Positions 8,340-16,006 of a DNA stretch of 64,000 bases are shown one piece after another. The stretch's first letter is position 1. Each line of letters opens with the position of its first letter. The stretch is from Streptomyces violaceorubidus. GTDB taxonomy: Bacteria; Actinomycetota; Actinomycetes; Streptomycetales; Streptomycetaceae. Under the pieces are notes generated by a model. The model searched no databases and was not told where the DNA came from. It saw only the letters and a list, made by a program, of their open reading frames with translations. The translations under genes were made by a program, and so were the position numbers. The stretch lies in the NCBI RefSeq assembly GCF_000717995.1, contig NZ_JODM01000007.1:1-64000 (forward strand). The letters run 5' to 3'.

Positions 8340-9557
8340 TCAGAGCTGGGCCCGCACGGTGCTCGCGTCCACGCCCAGGGCCTCGGTCAGCACCCGGGCA
8401 CGCACCGCGCGCTGACGGCCGGTGACCCGGTCGATGGCGGTGGTGGAGCGGCCCGCGCCCACCGCCTCCTCGCGCAGTCTCTCCAGCCGCTTGCCCGCCG
8501 TGGCCAGCTGGTTGTGGGCCTTCTTGATGACCCACTCGCTGAGCGCCTCGCGGGACTGCCCGGCCATCGCGTCGAGCTGGGCCTCCAGTTCCCCGATGGT
8601 GTCGGCGAGGTCCAGGGCCTCTTTGGCGTCGGGGTTGACCAGGTGCAGCACCTCCCGCTCGACGGTCGGGCGCTCGGCGGGAGAGTCCCACAACACGTGG
8701 GTCAGCACCGACAGATCGCGCTCCGCGACCGAGGAGCGCCCGTCGAGGTACGCGGACGCCTGGAGCAGGCCCACCGCCTGCCGCCAGCGGCGGTCGGAGG
8801 CGATCAGCTCCTTGCGGCGCAGGGCGGCCCGGAGCGTGCACACCGCGTCCACGATCCCGTCGGGCACCTCCACGGCGGGGACGCCCTCGCCCACGGCGTG
8901 CCGCAACGCGGCCAGGTCCACGGTGGTCCGCCTCGGCGCCGCCCGGCGGCCCACGGCGGAGCGGACCAGAGCGGCGAAGTTCGACGGGTCCTCCAGGTAC
9001 GTGACCTCGATCCGCACCAGCAGCCGGTCGTAGATCGCGGCCGAGTCCTCGCCGTCGGGCAGCTCGTTGCTCGCCGTGATCGCGCCGATGAGGGGGCAGC
9101 GGACGGGCTCGCCGCCGCTCTCGGGGTGGTAGATCCGCTCGTTGAGATAGCCCAGCGTCTCGTTCAGCGCCGCGGTGGAACACTTGAAGATCTCGTCGAT
9201 GAAGGCGACGTGCGCGGTGGTGGCGCGCCCTTCGTAGACCTGGCGGTACTCCCCGCGCGCCAGCGCGGCGACGTCGATGGGCCCGAACATCCTGGTAGGC
9301 GCGGTGAACCTGGACAGCAGGATCTCCCAGTAGGACGCCCCTACGATCCGGCCGGTGAGTTCCCCGGCCAGTTCGGACTTGGCCGTTCCCGGCGGGCCGA
9401 GCACCAGCGAGTGCTGACCGGCCAGCAGCGTCACCAGCAGCGTCCGCACGACGTCCGCCCGCTCGTAGAAACGGTCCGACAACTCGTCGCCGATCGCCCG
9501 GAGTCGCGCTGCCGTGTCCGGTGCGGCCGCTGCCTCCTGCGGATCGTGCGGGCCCAT
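8340..9557 (-). CDS. MoxR-family AAA+ ATPase, RavA-like
   Basis: 405 aa from ATG 9557, preceded by CGGGAGGAG. The N-terminal AAA+ domain has Walker A (LVLGPPGTAKSELAGEL), Walker B (HVAFIDEIFK), a sensor-1 region (ITASNELPDGEDSAAIYDRLL) and the RavA-type block RFTAPTRMFGPIDVAAL. The C-terminal third is helical. RavA-class ATPases act as hexameric chaperones or remodelers with a VWA partner, here the next gene downstream. The cellular target in actinomycetes is unknown. Confidence 0.88.
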   Translation of the reverse strand: MGPHDPQEAAAAPDTAARLRAIGDELSDRFYERADVVRTLLVTLLAGQHSLVLGPPGTAKSELAGELTGRIVGASYWEILLSRFTAPTRMFGPIDVAALARGEYRQVYEGRATTAHVAFIDEIFKCSTAALNETLGYLNERIYHPESGGEPVRCPLIGAITASNELPDGEDSAAIYDRLLVRIEVTYLEDPSNFAALVRSAVGRRAAPRRTTVDLAALRHAVGEGVPAVEVPDGIVDAVCTLRAALRRKELIASDRRWRQAVGLLQASAYLDGRSSVAERDLSVLTHVLWDSPAERPTVEREVLHLVNPDAKEALDLADTIGELEAQLDAMAGQSREALSEWVIKKAHNQLATAGKRLERLREEAVGAGRSTTAIDRVTGRQRAVRARVLTEALGVDASTVRAQL

Positions 9558-9712
9558 GGCCGACTCCTCCCGTGTCCTTCGGTGGCGGTCCTGGCGGTCC
9601 TGGCGGGCCGGCGGGTCAGAGCCTATCCCGCACAAACGTCCGCTTCGTCGTCCCGCCCCCGACCTGCCCCTCGGCCCGCGCCTCGGTGGTGCCATCGACC
9701 AGACTGTCCACC

Positions 9713-11617
9713 ATGAACCATTTCTTCCCGCCGTCGGCCCGCATCGTGTCGGCCGTGACCGCTTCCGTCCTGGCGGCCTGCTGCCTCACCGCGTGCTCCG
9801 GGGGCCGGGGCGAGGCGCCGGCGGCCCTCCGCGTCAACCAGGTCGGATACGCGTCCGGCGAGAAGAAGTTCGCCTATGTCATGGGGGACCGGGACACGCT
9901 GGCCGACGCCGAGTTCGAGGTCCTGGACGAGCGGGGCGACACGGCCGGGCACGGCGCCCTCGGCCCTTCCCTCGGCGGCTGGAACGGCACGTACACCGCC
10001 GTGCGCACGATCGACCTCTCGTCGCTGCATCGCACCGGCACCTACCGGCTGCGCCTGCTCGGCGCGGGCGGGGACCCGGAGGTCCGCTTCCGGGTGGCAC
10101 CGGCCGGGCAGTTGCTGGACCCGCTGCGCTCGGACACCGTGCGCTTCTTCGGCACCCAGCGGGACGGCGAGGAGGTCCTGGCCGACGCGACCGGACGGGT
10201 GCCCTCGCACCTGACCGACGAGCGGGCCCGCGTCTACGCGCCGTCCCGCACCGGCTCGGCCACCGGGGGGACGGCCGCCGGCCCGGACCTGACCGAGGTC
10301 GGCGGTCCCGTGGACGTCTCGGGCGGGTGGTTCGACGCGGGCGACTTCCTGAAGTTCACGCACACCGCCTCCTACGTCGTCGCCCAGATGCTGACCACCG
10401 TCCGCGACACCCCCTCGGTGCCGGGGCTGCGGGAGGAGGCACGGTACGGCCTGCGATGGCTGGACCGGATGTGGGACGGGGAGACGGGCACGCTCTACGC
10501 CCAGGTGGGGCTCGGGTCCGGCGGCAAGGGGGTCCGCGGCGACCACGACGTGTGGCGGCTGCCGGAGGAGGACGACCGGCTCACCGTGCGACCCGGGGAC
10601 GCCGACTACCTGATCAAGTACCGGCCCGTCTTCCGCGCCAACGAACCCGGGGAGCCCCTCAGCCCCAACCTCGCGGGCCGGGTGAGCGCGGCCTTCGCCC
10701 TGGCCGCGCAGACCGAGGCCGAGGACCACCCGACCGAGGCCCGCCAGTGGCTGGACAAGGCCGCCGCCGTCTACGCCCGGGCGGACACGCGGCCCGACGA
10801 GGGCGCGCTGGTCACCACCACGCCCGCGGACTACTACCAGGAGCACTCCTGGCGCGACGACCTGGAATGGGCCGCCGTCGAACTGGCCCGCGCCGCCGAC
10901 GCCCTGGGCGATCCGCGCGGCTCGGGGTGGAGCGGCGAGGCGGTCGGCTGGGCCCGCGCGGCCCTGCGCGAGGATCGCGGCGGCGTCCTGGGCCCCGCCG
11001 ACGTCAGCGCCCTCGCCCACGCCGACGTGCTCACCTCGGCGGACCCCGACGAGGGCCTCGCGAAGGCCCTCGGGGCGGAACTGAGGCGGCAGGTGGAGAC
11101 GGGGAGGCGGCGCGCGGCCGGGGACCCCTTCCGGTCGGGCGTCATACCCACCGACTTCGACGCGGTGCCGAACACCTTCGGGCTGCTGGCGACCGCCGAG
11201 CTGTACGCCCGTGTCACCGGCGACCACCGGTTCGACGACTTCGCCGCGCAGCAGCGGGCCTGGGTCTTCGGGGCGAACGCCTGGGGCACCAGCTTCCTCG
11301 TGGGCGCGGGCGCCCTCTACCCGCACTGCCTCCAGCACCAGGTCGCCAACCTGGCGATGAGCCGCACCGGCCGCGGCGACATCCTGCGCGGCGCGGTCGT
11401 CAACGGGCCCAACGGCGCGGGCCTGCTGAAGGAGCCGGAGACCTTCGACGGGGCGCGCCCCTGCTCCTTCACCCCCGACGGCCGCAAGTGGTCCGAGTTC
11501 GACGGCCGCGGCGCCGGTTACGTCGACGACGTGCGGGCCTGGCAGACGGTGGAGCCGGCGGACGACTTCACCTCGACGGCCCTGTACGCCCTCTCCCTGA
11601 CCGCCGCACGGTCCTGA
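9713..11617 (+). CDS. Glycoside hydrolase family 9 lipoprotein (endoglucanase-type)
   Basis: 634 aa. The N-terminus is a lipoprotein signal ending in lipobox LTAC, so the enzyme is predicted to be anchored outside the membrane. Residues about 35-125 form an Ig-like CelD_N domain (LRVNQVGYASGEKKFAYV). The (alpha/alpha)6 catalytic domain follows with GGWFDAGDFLKF, whose Asp pair is the GH9 nucleophile-activating element. The C-terminal VDDVRAWQTVEPADDF matches the second GH9 signature, with E as the proton donor. GH9 enzymes cleave beta-1,4-glucans. No carbohydrate-binding module is present. The stop codon sits in a strong terminator stem. Confidence 0.9.
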   Translation: MNHFFPPSARIVSAVTASVLAACCLTACSGGRGEAPAALRVNQVGYASGEKKFAYVMGDRDTLADAEFEVLDERGDTAGHGALGPSLGGWNGTYTAVRTIDLSSLHRTGTYRLRLLGAGGDPEVRFRVAPAGQLLDPLRSDTVRFFGTQRDGEEVLADATGRVPSHLTDERARVYAPSRTGSATGGTAAGPDLTEVGGPVDVSGGWFDAGDFLKFTHTASYVVAQMLTTVRDTPSVPGLREEARYGLRWLDRMWDGETGTLYAQVGLGSGGKGVRGDHDVWRLPEEDDRLTVRPGDADYLIKYRPVFRANEPGEPLSPNLAGRVSAAFALAAQTEAEDHPTEARQWLDKAAAVYARADTRPDEGALVTTTPADYYQEHSWRDDLEWAAVELARAADALGDPRGSGWSGEAVGWARAALREDRGGVLGPADVSALAHADVLTSADPDEGLAKALGAELRRQVETGRRRAAGDPFRSGVIPTDFDAVPNTFGLLATAELYARVTGDHRFDDFAAQQRAWVFGANAWGTSFLVGAGALYPHCLQHQVANLAMSRTGRGDILRGAVVNGPNGAGLLKEPETFDGARPCSFTPDGRKWSEFDGRGAGYVDDVRAWQTVEPADDFTSTALYALSLTAARS

Positions 11618-11671
11618 CCCGGGGAGCGGCCCCGGTGCCGGGGGCCGGTCCCGGGGCCGCTCCCCGGGTCA
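11615..11671. terminator. Bidirectional terminator with both stop codons in the stem
   Basis: A perfect 19-bp inverted repeat: TGACCCGGGGAGCGGCCCC at 11615-11633 and its exact inverse at 11653-11671, with a 19-nt GC-rich loop. The first three bases are the TGA of the GH9 gene; the last three are the complement of the TetR gene's TGA. One symmetrical stem thus supplies both stop codons and terminates both convergent genes. Confidence 0.85.
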
Positions 11672-12256
11672 GGAAGCGGTCGGCCAGGTCCGCAGCAGGG
11701 CGTCCAGCGCGTCGAGGATCTCCGTCCAGCTCTCCTGCGAGTCGGGGGCGCTGTGGCTGAACCCTCCCGAGGCCTCCAGAGCGACGAAGCCGCTGAAGAC
11801 GCTGCCCAACAGCCGCACGGCATGGGTCTGGTGGGGTTCCGCCAGGTGGTAGCCGCGCAGGATCGCCCGCGACATCTGGGAGTGCCGTGCCCCGGCACTG
11901 GAGGCCGCCGCCTCCGCGTCGAGGGGGAACTGCGTGGCGGCGAAGCGGCCCGGGTGCGCAAGGGCGTAGTCGCGGTAGACGTTCGCGAACGCGGTCAGCG
12001 CGTCCTTGCCGGCCCGGCCGGCCACCGCCTCGGAGGCCCGGTCGGCCAGCTCCTCCAGGGCAAACAGCGCGATCCCGGTCTTGAGGTCGTGGGCGTTCCT
12101 CACGTGCGAGTACAGGCTCGCCGTGCGGACGCCGAACCGCCGGGCCAGCTCCGTCGGAGTGGTGCGTTCGAAGCCGATCTCGTCGGCCGTCTCGGCCCCG
12201 GCCCTGATCAGACCCTCGGTCGTCAGTCCTACCCGAGCCACACCCGTCCTCCGCAT
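11669..12256 (-). CDS. TetR-family transcriptional regulator
   Basis: 195 aa. N-terminal HTH (ETADEIGFERTTPTELARRF, GVRTASLYSHVRNAHDLK) and a helical C-terminal ligand domain of the TetR_C WHG type (GFVALEASGGFSH). It follows the MerR gene on the same strand by about 45 bp. A dyad just upstream (12289-12309) is a probable autoregulatory operator. The target genes are not evident. Confidence 0.85.
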   Translation of the reverse strand: MRRTGVARVGLTTEGLIRAGAETADEIGFERTTPTELARRFGVRTASLYSHVRNAHDLKTGIALFALEELADRASEAVAGRAGKDALTAFANVYRDYALAHPGRFAATQFPLDAEAAASSAGARHSQMSRAILRGYHLAEPHQTHAVRLLGSVFSGFVALEASGGFSHSAPDSQESWTEILDALDALLRTWPTAS

Positions 12257-12288
12257 CGCTCACCCGGCAGCCATGGGAGATTATGAGC

Positions 12289-12309
12289 TTGCCTAACAAG
12301 TTTAGGCAA
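12289..12309. promoter_or_regulatory. Palindromic operator upstream of the TetR gene
   Basis: TTGCCTAA (12289-12296), 5-nt spacer, TTAGGCAA (12302-12309): a perfect 8-bp dyad. It lies 33 bp before the TetR start and overlaps the TAA stop of the MerR gene. Placement suggests binding by the TetR product (inference). Confidence 0.6.
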
Positions 12310-12667
12310 ACTCGGCATCCCGGTACTCGCGGGCCGCCGTCATCAGCTCGTTGAGCGCGTCCCTGGTGCGGACGAGGTCGGCGATGTGCTCGGTCAGCCG
12401 GTCCCGCTCCTCGGCCATGCGCTCCAGTGCCGCATCGGAATGGTCCGCGCTGGGCGCGTCCACGCAGGGCAGCAGCTCGGCGATGGTGCGGCTGGAGAGG
12501 CCCGCGGTGTACAGCCGCTGGAGGAACCTGACCCGTTCGACCTCGTGCTCCGTGTACTGGCGCTGGCCGCCCGCGCTGCGGGTGCTGACCAGCAGCCCCT
12601 GGTCCTCGTAGTAGCGCACCGACCGGACGCTGACCCCGGCCCGCGACGCCACTTCTCCGATGCGCAT
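12302..12667 (-). CDS. MerR-family transcriptional regulator
   Basis: 121 aa from ATG 12667 (GGAGCAGGGC ahead); the longer frame adds 11 unsupported residues. N-terminal winged helix: MRIGEVASRAGVSVRSVRYY, EDQGLL, GGQRQYTEHEVERVRFLQRL. A dimerisation coiled coil covers about 80-115. One Cys only (LPCVD), so it is not a SoxR-type cluster protein. A MerR-type promoter with a 20-nt spacer lies in the divergent region before the remnant alkene reductase, its likely target. Confidence 0.87.
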   Translation of the reverse strand: MRIGEVASRAGVSVRSVRYYEDQGLLVSTRSAGGQRQYTEHEVERVRFLQRLYTAGLSSRTIAELLPCVDAPSADHSDAALERMAEERDRLTEHIADLVRTRDALNELMTAAREYRDAEFA

Positions 12668-12702
12668 GCCCTGCTCCCTGCCGTGATCCGCGGCACACAT
12701 AC

Positions 12703-12734
12703 TTGCCTCTGACGTCAGTGTCAGGTTCTAGCGT
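12703..12734 (+). promoter_or_regulatory. MerR-type promoter with 20-nt spacer and dyad
   Basis: TTGCCT (12703-12708) and TAGCGT (12729-12734) are 20 nt apart, longer than the usual 17 and characteristic of MerR-activated promoters. The spacer carries the dyad CTGAC-6-GTCAG (12709-12724). It points at the alkene-reductase remnant (ATG 12784), with AAGGAGTCC as that gene's ribosome site. Confidence 0.65.
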
Positions 12735-12783
12735 AACCGTCGTGCCCGAGATCCGGGCCCGCGGACGACCAAGGAGTCCTGGC

Positions 12784-12967
12784 ATGACGTCCCTCTTCGA
12801 CCGTTACCGGCTCGGCGACCTGACGCTGCCCAACCGGACGGTCATGGCCCCGATGTCGCGCGGGCGTGCCGCCGCGGGCGGACCTCGCTCCGGTGGACGA
12901 GGCCACGTACTACCAGGGCGGTGACGCGGGCTACCTGACCTACCCGGCGTACCGGCGCACGGCCTGA
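12784..12967 (+). pseudogene. Old yellow enzyme (NADH:flavin oxidoreductase) with internal deletion
   Basis: The first 27 codons (SLFDRYRLGDLTLPNRTVMA, PMSRGRA) are the start of an alkene reductase. After about 12870 the frame shifts and continues as DLAPVDEATYYQGGDAGYL, TYPAY and a stop, matching the family's C-terminal end (PATFYGGGAEGYTDYP type). Normal proteins are about 360 aa, so roughly 300 codons including the FMN barrel are missing. Promoter, ribosome site and divergent MerR gene remain intact. Confidence 0.82.
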
Positions 12968-13071
12968 CGGCGGCCCGGGGGGTCGGCGGGAGCTGCCGTT
13001 AGCATGTTCGAGCCCGCGACGATCCGTGCGAGCGAGCTCTTTGTCCGACCCCTAGCAAACGGGCCACACAA

Positions 13072-14439
13072 GTGAACACCACACCCACACGAATATCCCC
13101 GCGAAGAGGCCCCGGCCTCCTGTTCGCCGCGTCGCGCCGGCCGCGGGCGGTGCTGTGGACCGCGGCGGGTGCGGTGACGCTCGGTTTCCTCCTCGCGCTG
13201 GAAGTGGCCGCGCGGCACTACGGTGTGCGGGGCCCGATCACCGAGCAGGCCCGCGAGGTGGTCTTCGCGCCCGACTCGGGGCCGCTGCTGTACGCCGGCC
13301 TCGCCCTGACGATGGTGGTGCTGACCTGGCGGCAGCGCCTGGTCGCGGCCGGTGCCGCGGTCGGCATCGACCTGGTCTTCTGGCTGGTGCGCTGGGTGGT
13401 CGGCGCCGACATGAACTTCGGCAACGGCGCGCTGTGGGTGGTCCTGGGCTGCGCGGTCGTCGCCGTGACGCGGCGCCGGGGCGGCGAGCGCGCCCTGCTC
13501 CTGAAGGGCACCGGGCTGGGGCTCCTGCTGGTGGCCGGGCACAAGACGGGCGACACCTGGCTGCTCATCACGTCGCAGACCCGCAAGGCGGTGCTCGACC
13601 CGTACGTCGCCACCGCCGACCGGGCGCTGGGCAACCCCTCGTGGCTGGTCGGCCGGTTCGTCGGGGCCACCGAACCGGTCGGCGACCACGTGCTCCACCT
13701 CGTCTACGGCCAGCTGCCCCTGGCCGCCGCCCTCGTCGGGCTGTACCAACTGCGTCACGTGGCACGCGAGCGCCGTTTCCCGAGCCACCACCTCGTGCGC
13801 ACCTTCCTCGTCATCGGCCTGCTCGGGCCCGCCGTCTACATGATCTTCCCGGTGGTCGGGCCGGTCTTCGCCTACGGCCCCGACGGCGGCCAGTGGGCGG
13901 TGGCCGACCTGTGGCCGCACACCCTGCCGCCGGGCGGTACTCCGCACCCGATCCCGTTCGACGACATCACCCCGCGCAACTGCATGCCCAGCCTGCACAC
14001 GGCCTGGGCCACGACGCTGTTCCTCCACTCCCGCAAGGGCTCCGGAGCCATGCGGTTCGCGGGGACGTTCTGGCTGGTCGCCACCCTCACCGCGACCCTC
14101 GGCTTCGGGTACCACTACGGCGCCGACCTCATCGCCGGTGTGGTGTTCGCGCTCACCGTCGAGGCCGCGATGCGCGCGTTCGCGCGGGGCTGGGACCGTG
14201 CGGCCCTCGGGCTGGTCGCCTACGGCGCGGCGGTGTTCGCCGCGCTGCTGGTGTCGTACCGGTTCCTGCCGGTGGAGATGGCCGAGCACCCGTGGGCGGC
14301 CGGGCCGCTGCTCCTCCTCGCGATGGGCTCCGTGATCCTCGGCTTCGTGCGGACCACCAGGCGGTGGGAGGCCGAGGCGGTACCGGTGCGGCAGCCGGGA
14401 CCGCCGCGCCCCGCGGAACCGCAGCCCGAGCTGGTCTGA
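13072..14439 (+). CDS. PAP2-superfamily membrane phosphatase/phosphotransferase
   Basis: 455 aa, GTG start. Many membrane helices (for example VLWTAAGAVTLGFLLALEVA, FLVIGLLGPAVYMIFPVVGP). The active-site block CMPSLHTAW (about 303-311) and the later GYHYGADLIAG supply the two His and the Asp of the inositol-phosphorylceramide-synthase-like PAP2_3 subgroup. Likely substrates are lipid phosphates or a phosphoinositol headgroup; the real one is unknown. No clear ribosome site. Confidence 0.8.
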   Translation: MNTTPTRISPRRGPGLLFAASRRPRAVLWTAAGAVTLGFLLALEVAARHYGVRGPITEQAREVVFAPDSGPLLYAGLALTMVVLTWRQRLVAAGAAVGIDLVFWLVRWVVGADMNFGNGALWVVLGCAVVAVTRRRGGERALLLKGTGLGLLLVAGHKTGDTWLLITSQTRKAVLDPYVATADRALGNPSWLVGRFVGATEPVGDHVLHLVYGQLPLAAALVGLYQLRHVARERRFPSHHLVRTFLVIGLLGPAVYMIFPVVGPVFAYGPDGGQWAVADLWPHTLPPGGTPHPIPFDDITPRNCMPSLHTAWATTLFLHSRKGSGAMRFAGTFWLVATLTATLGFGYHYGADLIAGVVFALTVEAAMRAFARGWDRAALGLVAYGAAVFAALLVSYRFLPVEMAEHPWAAGPLLLLAMGSVILGFVRTTRRWEAEAVPVRQPGPPRPAEPQPELV

Positions 14440-14454
14440 GGCCCGGGCCGGGGG

Positions 14455-15375
14455 CTACTTGAAGTAGTGGCCCTGCTCCAGGTCCGCGACGAGTCCGGGC
14501 TGGACGGGCTCCCACCCCAGCAGCTCGCGGGTCAGGACGCTGGAGGCCGCGCGGTTGGCGGCGAGGGGGCCCGCCAGCCAGCCGAAGTGGGCGTCCGCGT
14601 CCGAGGCCGGGACCGACACCACCGGCAGGCCAAGCTGCCGGCCGACCACCTCGGCGAGGTCCCGCACGGGCAGGCCCTCCTCCGCCACGGCGTGCAGTGT
14701 CGAACCCGCGGGGGCCTTCTCCAGCGCCAGGCGGAACAGGTGCGCGGAGTCGAGACGGTGCGCGGCCGACCACCGGTTGGTGCCGTCCGCGATGTAGCCG
14801 GAGACGCCCTTGGCGCGGGCGATGTGGATGAGGGCCGGGACGAACCCGTTGTCCCCCTCGCCGTGATTGGTCGGCGCCAGCCGCACCACCGAGGACCGGA
14901 CCCCGCGGGCCGCGAGGGAGAGGGTCAGTTCGGCGGTGAGGGCGCGCACGTGCTGGGCGTCGCCCCGGTCGGCCGCGGCCGGGTCCGGGTCGTGGCCGTC
15001 GCGTTCGGTCGCCACCCGGCCGGGAAGGGCGGGGGTGCCGGACGCGATCGTGAACGGCCGGTCGGAGCCGGCGAGCGCCTCGCCGATCACCTCGACGGCC
15101 CGCCGGTCGGCCTCGCCGGCGCCCTTGAAGTCCCCCGAGAACGCGATGTCGTGCTTGAAGGCCAGGTGCACCACCCCGTCCGAGTCGGCGGCCGCGCCGC
15201 GCAGGACGTCGAGGTCGTCGAGGGTGCCGCGGACCACGTCGGCCCCGGCCGCGGTGAGCGCCTCGGCCGCGGCGTCCGAACGGGCGAGCCCCACGACCTG
15301 GTGACCCGCGCCGATGAGCTCGGGAACGACGGCTGAACCGATCCAACCGGAGGCGCCGGTGACGAAAACACGCAT
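14455..15375 (-). CDS. NAD-dependent epimerase/dehydratase-type SDR
   Basis: 306 aa. Rossmann start RVFVTGASGWIGSAVVPELI (TGxxGxxG) and LARSDAAAEAL typical of the atypical SDR class that includes YeeZ-like and anthocyanidin-reductase-like proteins. A GHxV-type region and WSAAHRLDSAHLFRLALE follow, where the extended-SDR substrate pocket lies. The canonical YxxxK Tyr/Lys pair is not obvious. The region upstream has a near-perfect operator, so expression is probably tightly repressed. Confidence 0.8.
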   Translation of the reverse strand: MRVFVTGASGWIGSAVVPELIGAGHQVVGLARSDAAAEALTAAGADVVRGTLDDLDVLRGAAADSDGVVHLAFKHDIAFSGDFKGAGEADRRAVEVIGEALAGSDRPFTIASGTPALPGRVATERDGHDPDPAAADRGDAQHVRALTAELTLSLAARGVRSSVVRLAPTNHGEGDNGFVPALIHIARAKGVSGYIADGTNRWSAAHRLDSAHLFRLALEKAPAGSTLHAVAEEGLPVRDLAEVVGRQLGLPVVSVPASDADAHFGWLAGPLAANRAASSVLTRELLGWEPVQPGLVADLEQGHYFK

Positions 15376-15459
15376 GAGATTCCCTCCAGAGATGTCCGTA
15401 CATGGCGACTGCCGGTCCGGCCGGGCGCGGGCACGGCGGCGGGCGCAAGGCGCCGGAAC

Positions 15460-15486
15460 TGTCGATGACAGCCGCTGTCATCGACA
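15460..15486. promoter_or_regulatory. 27-bp palindromic operator of the SDR gene
   Basis: Left arm TGTCGATGACAGC (15460-15472), one central C, right arm GCTGTCATCGACA (15474-15486): perfect 13-bp arms. A second related dyad, TGTCAGT-C-ACTGTCA (15498-15512, one mismatch), follows. TetR- or MarR-class repressors use such sites; no such gene is adjacent, so the cognate regulator is unlinked or lost. Confidence 0.7.
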
Positions 15487-15513
15487 GTAACATGCGATGT
15501 CAGTCACTGTCAT
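15484..15513 (-). promoter_or_regulatory. Candidate SDR promoter overlapped by operators
   Basis: On the reverse strand ATGACA (complement of 15508-15513) and TACTGT (complement of 15484-15489) are 18 nt apart. The -10 overlaps the edge of the 27-bp palindrome and the -35 lies in the second dyad, as expected for repression. Confidence 0.5.
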
Positions 15514-16006
15514 GCCTCGGACGCTGCCGCAGAGCGGACCCCGGTGCCTCGGTGCGGGGTGGCCGCTGTGCCTGGGTGCTGGGTGGCGGCGGTGCCGCGG
15601 AGCGCATTGGCCGCGGGTCGTCGCCCCAGGCGTCCGGCGTCGTCGCGTGCCCCGCGGTGTGCCCCGCCGCGCGTGCCACCGCCTTGCTCCGGCCGAAGAC
15701 CTCGCACTGCGCCGGCACGTCACCGGCCCGGGGGACCCGTCCGAGCGTCGCGCTCCCAAGCCCGGATCCTGTTGCAGGGGCGCGGACGGCGGTCGAGGGG
15801 AGGAACAGCTGCAGCGGGAAACCGGGGCTGTCCGCCACGCCGGCCGAGCCGGTCCGGCCGGGCGGAGCAGAAGCCGTCGAGATGTGGATGCATGCCCTCG
15901 GTCCTGGCGACGCGGGTAGGCCTGACCGGCCGGCCGGCCGGCCGGACCGGGACTCGACTGGACTCGGCTCGGCTCGGCTCGGCTCGGCCGGAGTCTGCGG
16001 CAGGGG
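15514..16006. other. Gene-less interval with simple repeats
   Basis: About 490 bp without a convincing gene; the open frames here are Arg/Pro/Gly-rich with no ribosome site. It contains two imperfect copies of a GTGCC..GGGTGGC unit (about 15540-15600), (CCGG)5 at 15926-15945 and (CTCGG)5 at 15963-15987, the latter just after the catalase stop and possibly contributing to termination. Confidence 0.5.

Noticed and set aside
15497..15919. 140-aa + strand frame after the SDR promoter, tested as the missing repressor
   Set aside because: No helix-turn-helix; Arg/Gly/Pro-rich and lacking a ribosome site.
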